Part shown: positions 7,073-15,216 of the stretch, one piece after another
How positions within the stretch are numbered: the first letter of the stretch is position 1
Layout: every line of letters starts with the position of its first letter
Source of the DNA: an uncultured Bacteroidales bacterium
GTDB taxonomy: Bacteria; Bacteroidota; Bacteroidia; Bacteroidales; Paludibacteraceae
Reading direction: 5' to 3'
NCBI GenBank assembly: GCA_937911235.1
Contig: CALDPN010000145.1
Coordinates: forward strand, 1-29,209
DNA: 29,209 nucleotides
The notes under the pieces: model-generated
Databases searched by the model: none
The model's input: only the letters and a program-made list of their open reading frames with translations
Told to the model about the DNA's origin: nothing
Position numbers and translations under genes: made by a program

Positions 7073-7849
7073 CTAATTAATACTACCTTTCTTAAGGAAA
7101 GAAGTAAGTTCTTCTTTGTTTATACCTAAATTTAGTGTGCCTTGTTTCATGCAAGATACCTTCCCTGTTTCTTCTGATACAATAATAACAAGTGCGTCGG
7201 TTTTTTCTGTCATACCAAGTCCTGCGCGGTGACGAAGACCTAGGTGTTTAGGTATGTCTGTTCTGTTAGACACGGGTAGAATACAACCTGCAGCCATAAT
7301 TCTGTCTTTAGAAATAATCATGGCTCCGTCGTGTAGAGGGGTGTTTTTAAAGAATATATTTTCTATAAGGCGAGAGTTTATTTCAGCGTCGATTACCTCG
7401 CCACTTAGTCCATAGTGGGTAAGTTCTGCTTCTTGTTCTATAACTATTAATACACCTGTTTTTGTTTTTGCACAGTTGAATACGGCTTGAGTTATCTGCT
7501 CAATACCACTTATGTGATTGGTATCATCCACTTTAAAGATCATTTTTTTAATCCTTTTTACCAAACCATTTGTGGCTGTACGGCTAAAAAGTTTAGTCAT
7601 AAAGTTTCTAATTTCGTCTTGGAAAAGAATTACAATTAAAATGATACCCACGTTTGCTACTTTATTTATAATAGAACCCAAAAGTTCCATTTGGAAAACG
7701 TAGGATACCAAAAACCATACAATAACGAAGGTTAAAAGAACGGCGAAAATGTTCATTCCCGATGTTCCTTTAAGTAGCCTGTATGTTTGGTAAAGTAAGA
7801 ACGCTACTATAAGAATGTCTAGTAGATCTTTAAAGTGAAATTCTATCAT
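7073..7849 (-). CDS. cdaA: Diadenylate cyclase CdaA (c-di-AMP synthase)
   Basis: This is a 258-residue membrane-bound enzyme that makes the second messenger c-di-AMP from two ATP. Three hydrophobic segments occupy about residues 8-80 (the CdaA layout) and a DisA_N catalytic domain follows. The DGA motif (174-176, in PLHDGAMII) and the RHR motif (206-208, in GLRHRAGLG) are intact. I chose ATG 7849 because it gives the standard IEFHFKDLLDILIVA start; the longer frame to 7924 would add residues that lie inside folP. Its start overlaps the folP stop by 20 bases, so the two are translationally coupled. Elsewhere cdaA sits beside cdaR-glmM; no cdaR is seen here. Confidence 0.93.
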   Translation of the reverse strand: MIEFHFKDLLDILIVAFLLYQTYRLLKGTSGMNIFAVLLTFVIVWFLVSYVFQMELLGSIINKVANVGIILIVILFQDEIRNFMTKLFSRTATNGLVKRIKKMIFKVDDTNHISGIEQITQAVFNCAKTKTGVLIVIEQEAELTHYGLSGEVIDAEINSRLIENIFFKNTPLHDGAMIISKDRIMAAGCILPVSNRTDIPKHLGLRHRAGLGMTEKTDALVIIVSEETGKVSCMKQGTLNLGINKEELTSFLKKGSIN

Positions 7850-8621
7850 AGTTATATATGTGTTCAAATATATTAACTGCTTCTTTGGCTTCTTTAGTAT
7901 CGTGCACTCTAAGTATGTTTGCACCTTTTTCTAAAAGAATAGTATTTAGTGCAGTGGTGCCGTTTAGCGCAGCGTTTGCGTTTGTGCCTGTAGCGTGTTG
8001 AACCATAGATTTTCTAGAGATACCCACTAAGATAGGCAGGTTGAAACATTTAAGACAGTCCATGTTTTTTGCAATCTCAAAGTTTTGTTCCATGGTTTTA
8101 TTAAATCCAAATCCTGGGTCAAGTATAATATCGCTAACGCCAAGAGAGTATAATTTTTCTATTTTTTTAGAAAAGAAATACATCATATCGGCAGAAAAAC
8201 CTTCTTCAGCAAAGGTTAGAATGTATGGCACATTATATTTAGCAGCGGTTTCAAACATATTTACCATACCGCCAGATACATCATTTATTATATCAACACC
8301 TTTTTCTTCTATAGCCCACTGAGCAATGCTTGGTCTAAATGTGTCAACAGATATAATCGCCCCTGGAAATCTTTCTCTAAGTAGGTTTATACCCTTATTT
8401 AATTGTTTCTTTTCTTGACTTTTATCTACAGGGGTAGAGCCCGGTCTGGTAGAACATCCACCTATATCGATAATATCGGCATATTTTAGAGAATCTAGAT
8501 TCCATCTGCTTTTTTCGTAGAAAGAGTCTGTGGTGCAATTAACAATCCCCATTATTTTAGGAGAACTGAAATCTATTAACTTCCCTTTAATGCAAATAGT
8601 TAAGTCTTCTTTATGTGGCAT
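7830..8621 (-). CDS. folP: Dihydropteroate synthase
   Basis: This is a 263-residue TIM-barrel enzyme joining p-aminobenzoate to the pterin pyrophosphate in folate synthesis, and the sulfonamide target. Motifs are IMGIVNCTTDSF (23-34), DIGGCSTRPGS (52-62), SVDTFRP (91-97), DPGFGFNKT (168-176) and GISRKSM (200-206). Two departures are visible: cysteine in place of the usual Glu or Gln in DIGGxSTRPG, and the loop normally reading MHMxG after VPYIL is here TFAEEGFSADMM. The length is slightly short but complete. It is first in a minus-strand operon with cdaA (20-base overlap), an arrangement known in Bacteroidota. Confidence 0.92.
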   Translation of the reverse strand: MPHKEDLTICIKGKLIDFSSPKIMGIVNCTTDSFYEKSRWNLDSLKYADIIDIGGCSTRPGSTPVDKSQEKKQLNKGINLLRERFPGAIISVDTFRPSIAQWAIEEKGVDIINDVSGGMVNMFETAAKYNVPYILTFAEEGFSADMMYFFSKKIEKLYSLGVSDIILDPGFGFNKTMEQNFEIAKNMDCLKCFNLPILVGISRKSMVQHATGTNANAALNGTTALNTILLEKGANILRVHDTKEAKEAVNIFEHIYNYDRISL

Positions 8622-8637
8622 TTCCTTAGTTTTTTTG

Positions 8638-8645
8638 CAAAAATA
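8638..8645 (-). promoter_or_regulatory. -7 box for folP-cdaA
   Basis: The minus strand reads TATTTTTG followed by C, a TAnnTTTG match 17 bases before ATG 8621. It implies a very short leader. No clear -33 box in the A/T-rich upstream DNA. Confidence 0.45.
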
Positions 8646-8721
8646 AAAAAAATATAGACCACTTTTTGAAAAAAAACAATTTTTTTTTGGTTTTCATACA
8701 ATATCTATACAAAAATTCAGT

Positions 8722-8729
8722 TATCTTTG
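8722..8729 (+). promoter_or_regulatory. -7 box for gldJ
   Basis: TATCTTTG is a strong TAnnTTTG match 40 bases before ATG 8769. It is divergent to the folP promoter about 80 bases away. Confidence 0.6.
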
Positions 8730-8768
8730 TAGGCGATAAAATATAACCTTCGGAATATATCGATTACT

Positions 8769-10301
8769 ATGAAAATAAAAAACATTTTAACTTTCGTTTT
8801 AGCTGGTCTTTCTATGCTAGCTATTTCTTCGTGTAACAAAAGTACTTCTAACACTACTGGTTGGAAATATAACGACGCTGAATACGGCGGTTTCCAAGTA
8901 GTTGACAACTACGAACAAGATACCCCTCCAGGAATGGTTTTAGTAGAAGGTGGTACTTTTACTATGGGTAGAGTAACAGAAGATACTTACAGTGAATGGA
9001 ATAACTACCCACGTCGTGTTACTGTAAATACATTCTACATGGACCAATATGAAATCTCTAACCGCGACTGGAGAGAATATGTATATTGGATGGCTTTCAT
9101 GTATGGATCTGAAGTGGCAAACAAATGTCGTCCAGACTCAACTGTATGGCGTGAAGAATTAGCATACAACGAACCATATCTAAACTACTACTTTACACAC
9201 GTTGCATACGATATGTATCCAGTTGTAGGTGTTTCTTGGGAACAAGCTACCGACTACTGCGTATGGCGTTCAGACCGTGTAAACGAACTTCGTCTTAAAG
9301 AAGCAGGTGTAATCGACTTCCCAGATTTCGAAGCTATCTATCGCGACTCTGCTCGTTTTGAAAACGACTCTATTGCAGAAGCAAAAGTTTACAATACAGG
9401 TAAATATCTAAAAACTGATGCATACGATCCAGCTGCAGAAAAATCTACTCAAGTAAATGCATTTGGTGACGCTCGTAAAACAAATATGTCTGATGGTATC
9501 TTACTTCCAGAATATCGTCTTCCTACAGAAGCTGAATGGGAGTTTGCTGCATACGGTATCACATCAGACAAAGATATGGAAAACTATGACGAACGTCGTA
9601 TTTTCCCATGGGACGGTTCTCAAACACGTAACCCTTCTCGTCAGGCTCGTGGTAAAATCATGGCCAACTTCTCTCGTGGTAGAGGTGACATGATGGGTGT
9701 ATCTGGCGACTTAAACGATAAAGCAAATATCACAGCTCCTGTAAACTCATTCTGGCCAAACGAATTTGGTCTATACAATATGGCAGGTAACGTAAACGAA
9801 TGGACAATGGACGTATATCGTCAAGCTTCTAGCGAAGAATACTCTGAATACAACCCATTCCGTGGTAACGTTTATGTTGCTCCAGTTAAAGACTCTCTAG
9901 AAAACTATCAATTAGATAGCCTAGGTCGTTTAGCATACGCAGTTCCAGTTTCTAAAGACAGTCTAGCAGAATACAACAAATTTGATGTTCGTAACTACAA
10001 AGACGGTGACGCTCAATCTCAAGTAGATCCAGGCAAATGGTTAGAAGTTTTAGATTCTGATAAAGCAACTGATCGTCTATACAACCCAGATGAAAGCCTA
10101 GATGGTGACAGAGAAAAACTTCTTGCTACTCATATCTCAAATACCACACGTGTATATAAAGGTGGTAGCTGGAAAGACCGCTCATACTGGTTAAACCCTT
10201 CTACTCGTCGTTACAAAGAACAAGCAGAAAGCAGTAACGATATAGGTTTCCGTTGTGCAATGGACCGCGTAGGCTCAGACAAGGGTAACAATAACAAATA
10301 A
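8769..10301 (+). CDS. gldJ: Gliding motility/T9SS lipoprotein GldJ
   Basis: This is a 510-residue lipoprotein with an SPII signal and lipobox ending ISSC (C22). A TGWKYNDAEYGGF segment typical of GldJ follows, and then an FGE/SUMF1-type fold. Seen landmarks include GMVLVEGGTFTMG (55-67), YPVVGVSWEQATDYC, LPTEAEWEFAA, NVNEWTMD and the closing GFRCAMD. The FGE fold here is structural; the sulfatase-activating cysteine pair is not evident. GldJ supports the type IX secretion/gliding machinery, partly by stabilising GldK. The GldJ hallmark near the N-terminus separates it from GldK. It is a single-gene unit: promoter at 8722, terminator at 10327. The other gld/por genes are not in the window, so gliding cannot be concluded. 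Confidence 0.85.
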   Translation: MKIKNILTFVLAGLSMLAISSCNKSTSNTTGWKYNDAEYGGFQVVDNYEQDTPPGMVLVEGGTFTMGRVTEDTYSEWNNYPRRVTVNTFYMDQYEISNRDWREYVYWMAFMYGSEVANKCRPDSTVWREELAYNEPYLNYYFTHVAYDMYPVVGVSWEQATDYCVWRSDRVNELRLKEAGVIDFPDFEAIYRDSARFENDSIAEAKVYNTGKYLKTDAYDPAAEKSTQVNAFGDARKTNMSDGILLPEYRLPTEAEWEFAAYGITSDKDMENYDERRIFPWDGSQTRNPSRQARGKIMANFSRGRGDMMGVSGDLNDKANITAPVNSFWPNEFGLYNMAGNVNEWTMDVYRQASSEEYSEYNPFRGNVYVAPVKDSLENYQLDSLGRLAYAVPVSKDSLAEYNKFDVRNYKDGDAQSQVDPGKWLEVLDSDKATDRLYNPDESLDGDREKLLATHISNTTRVYKGGSWKDRSYWLNPSTRRYKEQAESSNDIGFRCAMDRVGSDKGNNNK

Positions 10302-10326
10302 GAATTAAAATTATCCAAGATATAAA

Positions 10327-10358
10327 AAGAAGCTGGCTAAAAAGTCAGCTTCTTTTTT
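10327..10358 (+). terminator. Strong terminator after gldJ
   Basis: AAGAAGCTGGC (10327-10337) pairs with GTCAGCTTCTT (10344-10354, one G-U pair) around the loop TAAAAA, followed by a T run to 10358. The next start codon is only 12 bases further. Confidence 0.88.
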
Positions 10359-10369
10359 GAGGTTTAAAC

Positions 10370-11557
10370 ATGAGAATACTTCATATACCTTGTAAGTCAG
10401 ATGTGGTGTATTGTGGCATAATGGCAAACACAGGCACTAGAGACGAACTTCAGAATGAGCACGGCATGGCTCATCTTCTGGAGCATTTGTTCTTTAAAGG
10501 CACTAAAAAGAGGTCTCAATATCAGGTGATGAACTGCCTAGAAACAGTAGGTGGAGAACTTAATGCTTATACCACAAAAGAAGAAACCGTTGTTTACTCA
10601 ATAGTACTGAAAAGAGATTTTTCTCGTGCGGTAGATTTGATTATGGATGTAATCTTCAATTCTACAATTGGAGAGGAAGAACTTCTAAAAGAAAAAGAGG
10701 TAGTAAAAGACGAGATAGATTCATATTTAGATGCTCCTGCAGAGTCTATAATCGACGATTTAGAGGAGGTGTTGTTTGATGGTTTCTCGCTTGGTAGAAA
10801 CATATTAGGTACAAAAGATTCTTTAGATCTTATTACCTCAGAAAAACTAATAAATTTCTACCAAAGATGTTATACTACAGATGAACTAGTGTTTTTCTCA
10901 ATGGGCGATTTTTCGCAAAGCTATGTAGAAAAATTGGTAAATAAATACCTTGTGCCTGTGGAGTCAAGTGTAAGAAACTTTCAAAGAATTACACCTAAAG
11001 ACTATTTTCCTAAAAAACTTGAGATAACACGCAATACAGCCCAAGTGCATTACGTTATAGGAGGTAGAGCACCATCCATTTCGGAAAAAGAAAAATATGC
11101 GTTCTTTTTGTTAAATAATATATTAGGTGGTCCAAATATGACTAGTAAATTAAATCTGTCTTTAAGAGAGAAAAATGCACTAGTCTATCAGGTAGATTCT
11201 CAATATCAAACCTATTCTGATACAGGGCTTTGGTATGTGTATTTAGGTACCGACCACGAAGACCTTGCAAGGGCTAAACGCTTAACATATAAGGAAATAG
11301 ACCTTCTTGTGCAAAACAAGATTTCTCAAACTTTGCTATCCAGAAGTAAAAGACAAATTGTGGGTCAGGTATATTTGGCACAGGAAAACAGAGAAAGCAC
11401 TATTCTCTCGTCTGTAAAACAATATATGACTTTTTCTCAGGTGTCTGATATAAATGAAACCATAGAAAAATATATGGCCATTTCTGCCGACGAGGTGCTT
11501 GATGTGGCACAAAAATATTTTGTAAAAGAAAAATTAAGTGAGATAATTTATTTATAA
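10370..11557 (+). CDS. M16 (pitrilysin-like) zinc peptidase
   Basis: This is a 395-residue processing-peptidase-like M16B protein. The inverted zinc motif HLLEH is intact (H35, E38, H39), and the third ligand E115 (in VVKDEID) is 76 residues after H39, the family spacing. The C-terminal half is the inactive M16 domain (GGPNMTSKLNLSLREKNALVYQV). Its substrate is unknown. The N-terminus is about ten residues shorter than usual: a TGA in frame three codons upstream forces the start at ATG 10370, although the codons just before it (GGT TTA AAC) resemble the usual NGL motif. The start lies 12 bases after the gldJ terminator. Its stop overlaps the methyltransferase start by one base. Confidence 0.88.
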   Translation: MRILHIPCKSDVVYCGIMANTGTRDELQNEHGMAHLLEHLFFKGTKKRSQYQVMNCLETVGGELNAYTTKEETVVYSIVLKRDFSRAVDLIMDVIFNSTIGEEELLKEKEVVKDEIDSYLDAPAESIIDDLEEVLFDGFSLGRNILGTKDSLDLITSEKLINFYQRCYTTDELVFFSMGDFSQSYVEKLVNKYLVPVESSVRNFQRITPKDYFPKKLEITRNTAQVHYVIGGRAPSISEKEKYAFFLLNNILGGPNMTSKLNLSLREKNALVYQVDSQYQTYSDTGLWYVYLGTDHEDLARAKRLTYKEIDLLVQNKISQTLLSRSKRQIVGQVYLAQENRESTILSSVKQYMTFSQVSDINETIEKYMAISADEVLDVAQKYFVKEKLSEIIYL

Positions 11558-12189
11558 TGAAAGAATTAGAAAAATATATTCTTGATCACTCTGAACCAGA
11601 AACTCAGCTTCTTCAGAAACTTACTCATGAGGCTAATGTGAAACTTCTTCACCCTCACATGCTATCTGGTCATATTCAAGGTCGTTTGCTTAGTATGCTT
11701 GTGGCTATGATTAAGCCAAAACGCATCCTAGAACTTGGCACATACGTGGGTTATTCTGCCATTTGCCTTGCAGAAAACTTGCCAGAAGAAGGTAAACTTA
11801 TTACCATCGACATCGATGATGAAATAGAAGATATGGCACGTGAGTATATAAACGCTTCGCCAAGTGCTTCAAAAATAGAATTTATTATTGCAGATGCACT
11901 TAAATGGCTAGAAGAGTGCAACGAAACATTCGACCTTATCTTTATTGATGCCAATAAAAGACATTATATAGAATATTATAATGCAGTATTCGACAAACTT
12001 ACCCCTGGAGGCTTTATTCTTGCCGACAATACACTATGGGGTGGGAAAGTGGTAGAGAAGGTGGCCTCTAACGATTACCAGACCAAGGGCCTGCTAGCAT
12101 TTAACGATTATTTAAATACCCAAAAAGAAAAAATTTCTTATTTTATATTACCTTTGCGAGACGGACTTACATTTATTCAAAAAAAATGA
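11557..12189 (+). CDS. SAM-dependent O-methyltransferase (caffeoyl-CoA OMT/TrmR-like)
   Basis: This is a 210-residue Methyltransf_3-family enzyme. The SAM-binding region is ILELGTYVGYSAICLA (about 56-71), with the acidic end of strand 2 in ITIDIDDE, the DLIFIDANK metal/substrate motif, and GGFILADNTLWGG. Bacterial members include TrmR, which methylates 5-hydroxyuridine in tRNA to 5-methoxyuridine; others act on small catechols. A tRNA role is plausible but unproven. Its start overlaps the M16 peptidase stop by one base, and its TGA overlaps the next ATG by four bases (12186-12189), so it is inside a tightly coupled operon. Confidence 0.85.
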   Translation: MKELEKYILDHSEPETQLLQKLTHEANVKLLHPHMLSGHIQGRLLSMLVAMIKPKRILELGTYVGYSAICLAENLPEEGKLITIDIDDEIEDMAREYINASPSASKIEFIIADALKWLEECNETFDLIFIDANKRHYIEYYNAVFDKLTPGGFILADNTLWGGKVVEKVASNDYQTKGLLAFNDYLNTQKEKISYFILPLRDGLTFIQKK

Positions 12190-15100
12190 AAAAGATATTA
12201 TCCTTAATTTTATTTTCTCTAATAGCATTTAATATATCTGCTACAGATTCTCCATTTCACAACGAAGAATCTCGTCTTATGGAGCATGCCGAAGAGTTTT
12301 TCCATAGCAAAAACTACTCTGCAGCATACAGATATACAGAAGAATTATTGGCAGAAGGCATTGATGATGCAGAAGAAAAAAGAAAAGCAGAATATACCTC
12401 TGCACTGTCTGCATATTATTTAAGAAATGCTGACGCTATAAATAAATTGGAAGCATACGTGCTAGCATATCCATACGCTTCAGAACTAGATAAATTTCAT
12501 TTATATATAGGTATTCTAGAAATTGAAGCAGGCAAACACAAAAATGCCCTTGCTATTTTAGAAAAGGTAAGACGCGAAAATCTTACAGACGAAGATATAA
12601 ATGCACTACTATTTTATCGTGGTTATGCATATTTAGATAGAAAAAAATACGAAGAAGCCTCATACGAATTTGGATTGCTTCTAAAACGTAATTCTGAGCA
12701 ATATAAAGTTGCAGCACATTATTATTACGGATATTCTCAATACAGACTAGAGAATTATTCTGTGGCTCTAGAAAATATTTTAGTAGCAGAAAACGACCCT
12801 GCATTCAAAGAAGAAACTCCACTTTTACTATGCAGACTATACTTCTTGCTAGACAACTGCGAAAAAAGTACACAATATGCAGAAAAAATTATCTCTAAAG
12901 GAGAAATTAAAAAAGACAATGCTGAGGTGTATAAAATATTGGCAGTGTGTAAGTTTTCTAGTAAAGAATATGCACAAACTATAGAACTTTTGGAGAAATA
13001 TCAAAAGTTGAGCAAAAAGATTACTCGCGAAGACTGGTATGTGCTTGGTATGTCTTATTACAACACAGAAAACTACAACAAAGCAGTTAAGGCACTAGCA
13101 AAATCTACAAGCGAGAAAGATAAATTGGGACAAAACAGTTATTTCCATACTGCTATGTCTTATTTAAAACTTGCCGACAAGAAAAATGCACGTATGTCTT
13201 TCGATAAGGCTTCTCGTTTAAGCTTTGACAAGCAAATACAAGAAGATGCACTTTACAATTATGCACTTTTAACATACGAACTTTCATATTCAGCTTTCAA
13301 CGAGTCTGTAGAGGCATTTGAAAGATTCTTAAAAGAGTTTCCAAACTCAAAACACAAAGAAAAAGTACACGAGTATCTTATTTCTTCTTACCTAACCACC
13401 ACCAATTATTCTCAAGCGTATGCTTCTATCAAAAATTTAAATTCTACAGACCGTGTAGTGAAGGAAGCAGAGCAAAGAGTACTTTTTGGTATGGCAACAG
13501 ATGCTATTGCAAACAGAAAATATTCTGACGCAATGGCGCATCTTCAAACCTTAATAGGCGAAAAATCATACAATGCAGACATTACAGCTCGTGCACATTT
13601 TTGGTATGGTGAGTGTCTATATCGCTCAAAAAAATACGACGAGGCAGAAGAGCAATTTAATCTATATCTTAAAAAGACAGTTTCTATAGATCAAGACGAG
13701 TATCGTTTTGCACAATATAATATTGCTTATATTTATTGGAACAAAAAAGATTATAAGTCTGCTGCAAATTGGTTTAGAAAATATGAGAAAATAGAAAAGG
13801 TAAATCCTGTAATGAGACTTGATGCTCTAAATAGAATAGGCGACTGCTATTTCCTTCAAAGAAACTTTGAACAAGCATTAAAATCATACAACCAATCTGT
13901 AGAAGTAGGTGGTACATACAAGGGTGTAGATTATGCTTTATATCAAAAAGCATTTGTTTTAGGCCTACAAAAGAGTTACCACGAAAAAATCGAAACTCTT
14001 AAAGCACTGCAAACACGTTTCCCAAAATCTGATTGGAACGATGATGCATTATTCGAAATTGGTAAGGCATATATTGCTCTAAACAACACCGACGAAGCCA
14101 TTGCTAGTTTCGAAGATATTTCAAAACAATTCCCTGCTTCAAACCCTGTAGTAAGAAAAGCACAGCTACAAATTGCAATGCTACAATACAACTCTGGCAA
14201 GGTGGCAGAGGCTGCAGCAACATACAAAAAAGTGGCAGTAACATATCCAAACACAGAGGAGGCAGCTACAGCACTTTCTGCTCTAGAAAGTATAATGGTA
14301 GATACAAACAAGGTGGATGAGTTTAATAAGTTGGCACAACAATTGGGTAAATCTTCAACCACAAAAGAAGACTCTCTACAATACAAAGCTGCAGAGAAAA
14401 TCTACTTCAAAAGCAACTATGCAGAAGCAAGTGTAGCCCTTGACAAATACATAAATATGTATCCACAAGGAAAATACAATACCTTGGCACAATACTATCT
14501 AGCAAATAGTTATTATCAAGAAAGAAAATATTCAGAGTCGCTTGCCTTGTATGCTAAATTGTTGGATAACGCAGAAAATCCAAACCTAGAGTTTTCTCTT
14601 CAAAGAGCCTCTTCTATAGCATACGACCTACAAAAATATGAAGATGCGTTAGCATATTTCACAAAACTAGATCAAGTAGGTAGTGCAGAAAGCAGACAAC
14701 CTGCAAAAGTGGGTATCTTACGTTGTGCTTATATATTAAAAGACTACAACAAAACAATTGAGGTATCTACTGATATTATAAATGCATATTCCGACGATGA
14801 AATCCTTACAGAAGCGCGTTACGATAGATATAAATCATACGCAGCGCTTTCAAATATGGATGCAGCTTATAACGATTTGGTAGTACTATCTGCCGATACA
14901 CGCAATATTTATGGTGCAGAGGCTAAATATGAGCTTGCAAATTATTATTTTACAAAAGGAAATTTAGACAAAGCAGAGGCTGAAGTGTTCTCATATATAG
15001 AGAAAGGCACTCCACACGCACACTATTTAGCGAAGTCATTTATCTTATTATCTGATATTTACATTGCAAAAGAAAACTATTTCGAAGCAAAACAATATCT

Positions 15101-15212
15101 ACTTAGCCTAAGAGACAACTACGTGGCAGATGATAAAGAAATTTCAGATGCTATTGCTTCTAGATTGGTGTTAATAGATAATAAAGAGTCAGAAACAGTA
15201 TCTAATCAATAA
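12186..15212 (+). CDS. Large exported TPR-repeat protein
   Basis: This is a 1008-residue protein with an N-terminal signal peptide (cleavage likely near residue 19, after NISA). Almost the whole remainder is tetratricopeptide repeats, with repeated A/Y/F helical signatures such as YRYTEELLAEG and YDEAEEQFNLYLKK. The C-terminal repeats continue to near residue 990. It is probably periplasmic and serves as a protein-binding scaffold. No enzymatic domain is visible. It overlaps the methyltransferase stop by four bases (ATGA), and the outer-membrane barrel gene starts four bases after its stop, so these two are the likely partners. I do not recognise a named function. Confidence 0.75.
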   Translation: MKKILSLILFSLIAFNISATDSPFHNEESRLMEHAEEFFHSKNYSAAYRYTEELLAEGIDDAEEKRKAEYTSALSAYYLRNADAINKLEAYVLAYPYASELDKFHLYIGILEIEAGKHKNALAILEKVRRENLTDEDINALLFYRGYAYLDRKKYEEASYEFGLLLKRNSEQYKVAAHYYYGYSQYRLENYSVALENILVAENDPAFKEETPLLLCRLYFLLDNCEKSTQYAEKIISKGEIKKDNAEVYKILAVCKFSSKEYAQTIELLEKYQKLSKKITREDWYVLGMSYYNTENYNKAVKALAKSTSEKDKLGQNSYFHTAMSYLKLADKKNARMSFDKASRLSFDKQIQEDALYNYALLTYELSYSAFNESVEAFERFLKEFPNSKHKEKVHEYLISSYLTTTNYSQAYASIKNLNSTDRVVKEAEQRVLFGMATDAIANRKYSDAMAHLQTLIGEKSYNADITARAHFWYGECLYRSKKYDEAEEQFNLYLKKTVSIDQDEYRFAQYNIAYIYWNKKDYKSAANWFRKYEKIEKVNPVMRLDALNRIGDCYFLQRNFEQALKSYNQSVEVGGTYKGVDYALYQKAFVLGLQKSYHEKIETLKALQTRFPKSDWNDDALFEIGKAYIALNNTDEAIASFEDISKQFPASNPVVRKAQLQIAMLQYNSGKVAEAAATYKKVAVTYPNTEEAATALSALESIMVDTNKVDEFNKLAQQLGKSSTTKEDSLQYKAAEKIYFKSNYAEASVALDKYINMYPQGKYNTLAQYYLANSYYQERKYSESLALYAKLLDNAENPNLEFSLQRASSIAYDLQKYEDALAYFTKLDQVGSAESRQPAKVGILRCAYILKDYNKTIEVSTDIINAYSDDEILTEARYDRYKSYAALSNMDAAYNDLVVLSADTRNIYGAEAKYELANYYFTKGNLDKAEAEVFSYIEKGTPHAHYLAKSFILLSDIYIAKENYFEAKQYLLSLRDNYVADDKEISDAIASRLVLIDNKESETVSNQ

Positions 15213-15216
15213 TAAA

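Noticed and set aside
7850..7924. Longer start for cdaA
   Set aside because: The extra residues lie within folP codons, and the family starts at the IEFHFKD methionine.
8769..10301. Sulfatase-modifying enzyme or GldK
   Set aside because: The FGE fold is shared, but the lipobox plus TGWKYNDAEYGGF region points to GldJ, and no FGE cysteine pair is evident.
13976..14386. Minus-strand ORF inside the TPR gene
   Set aside because: It is a shadow caused by codon bias of the repeat gene; no motif and no promoter.
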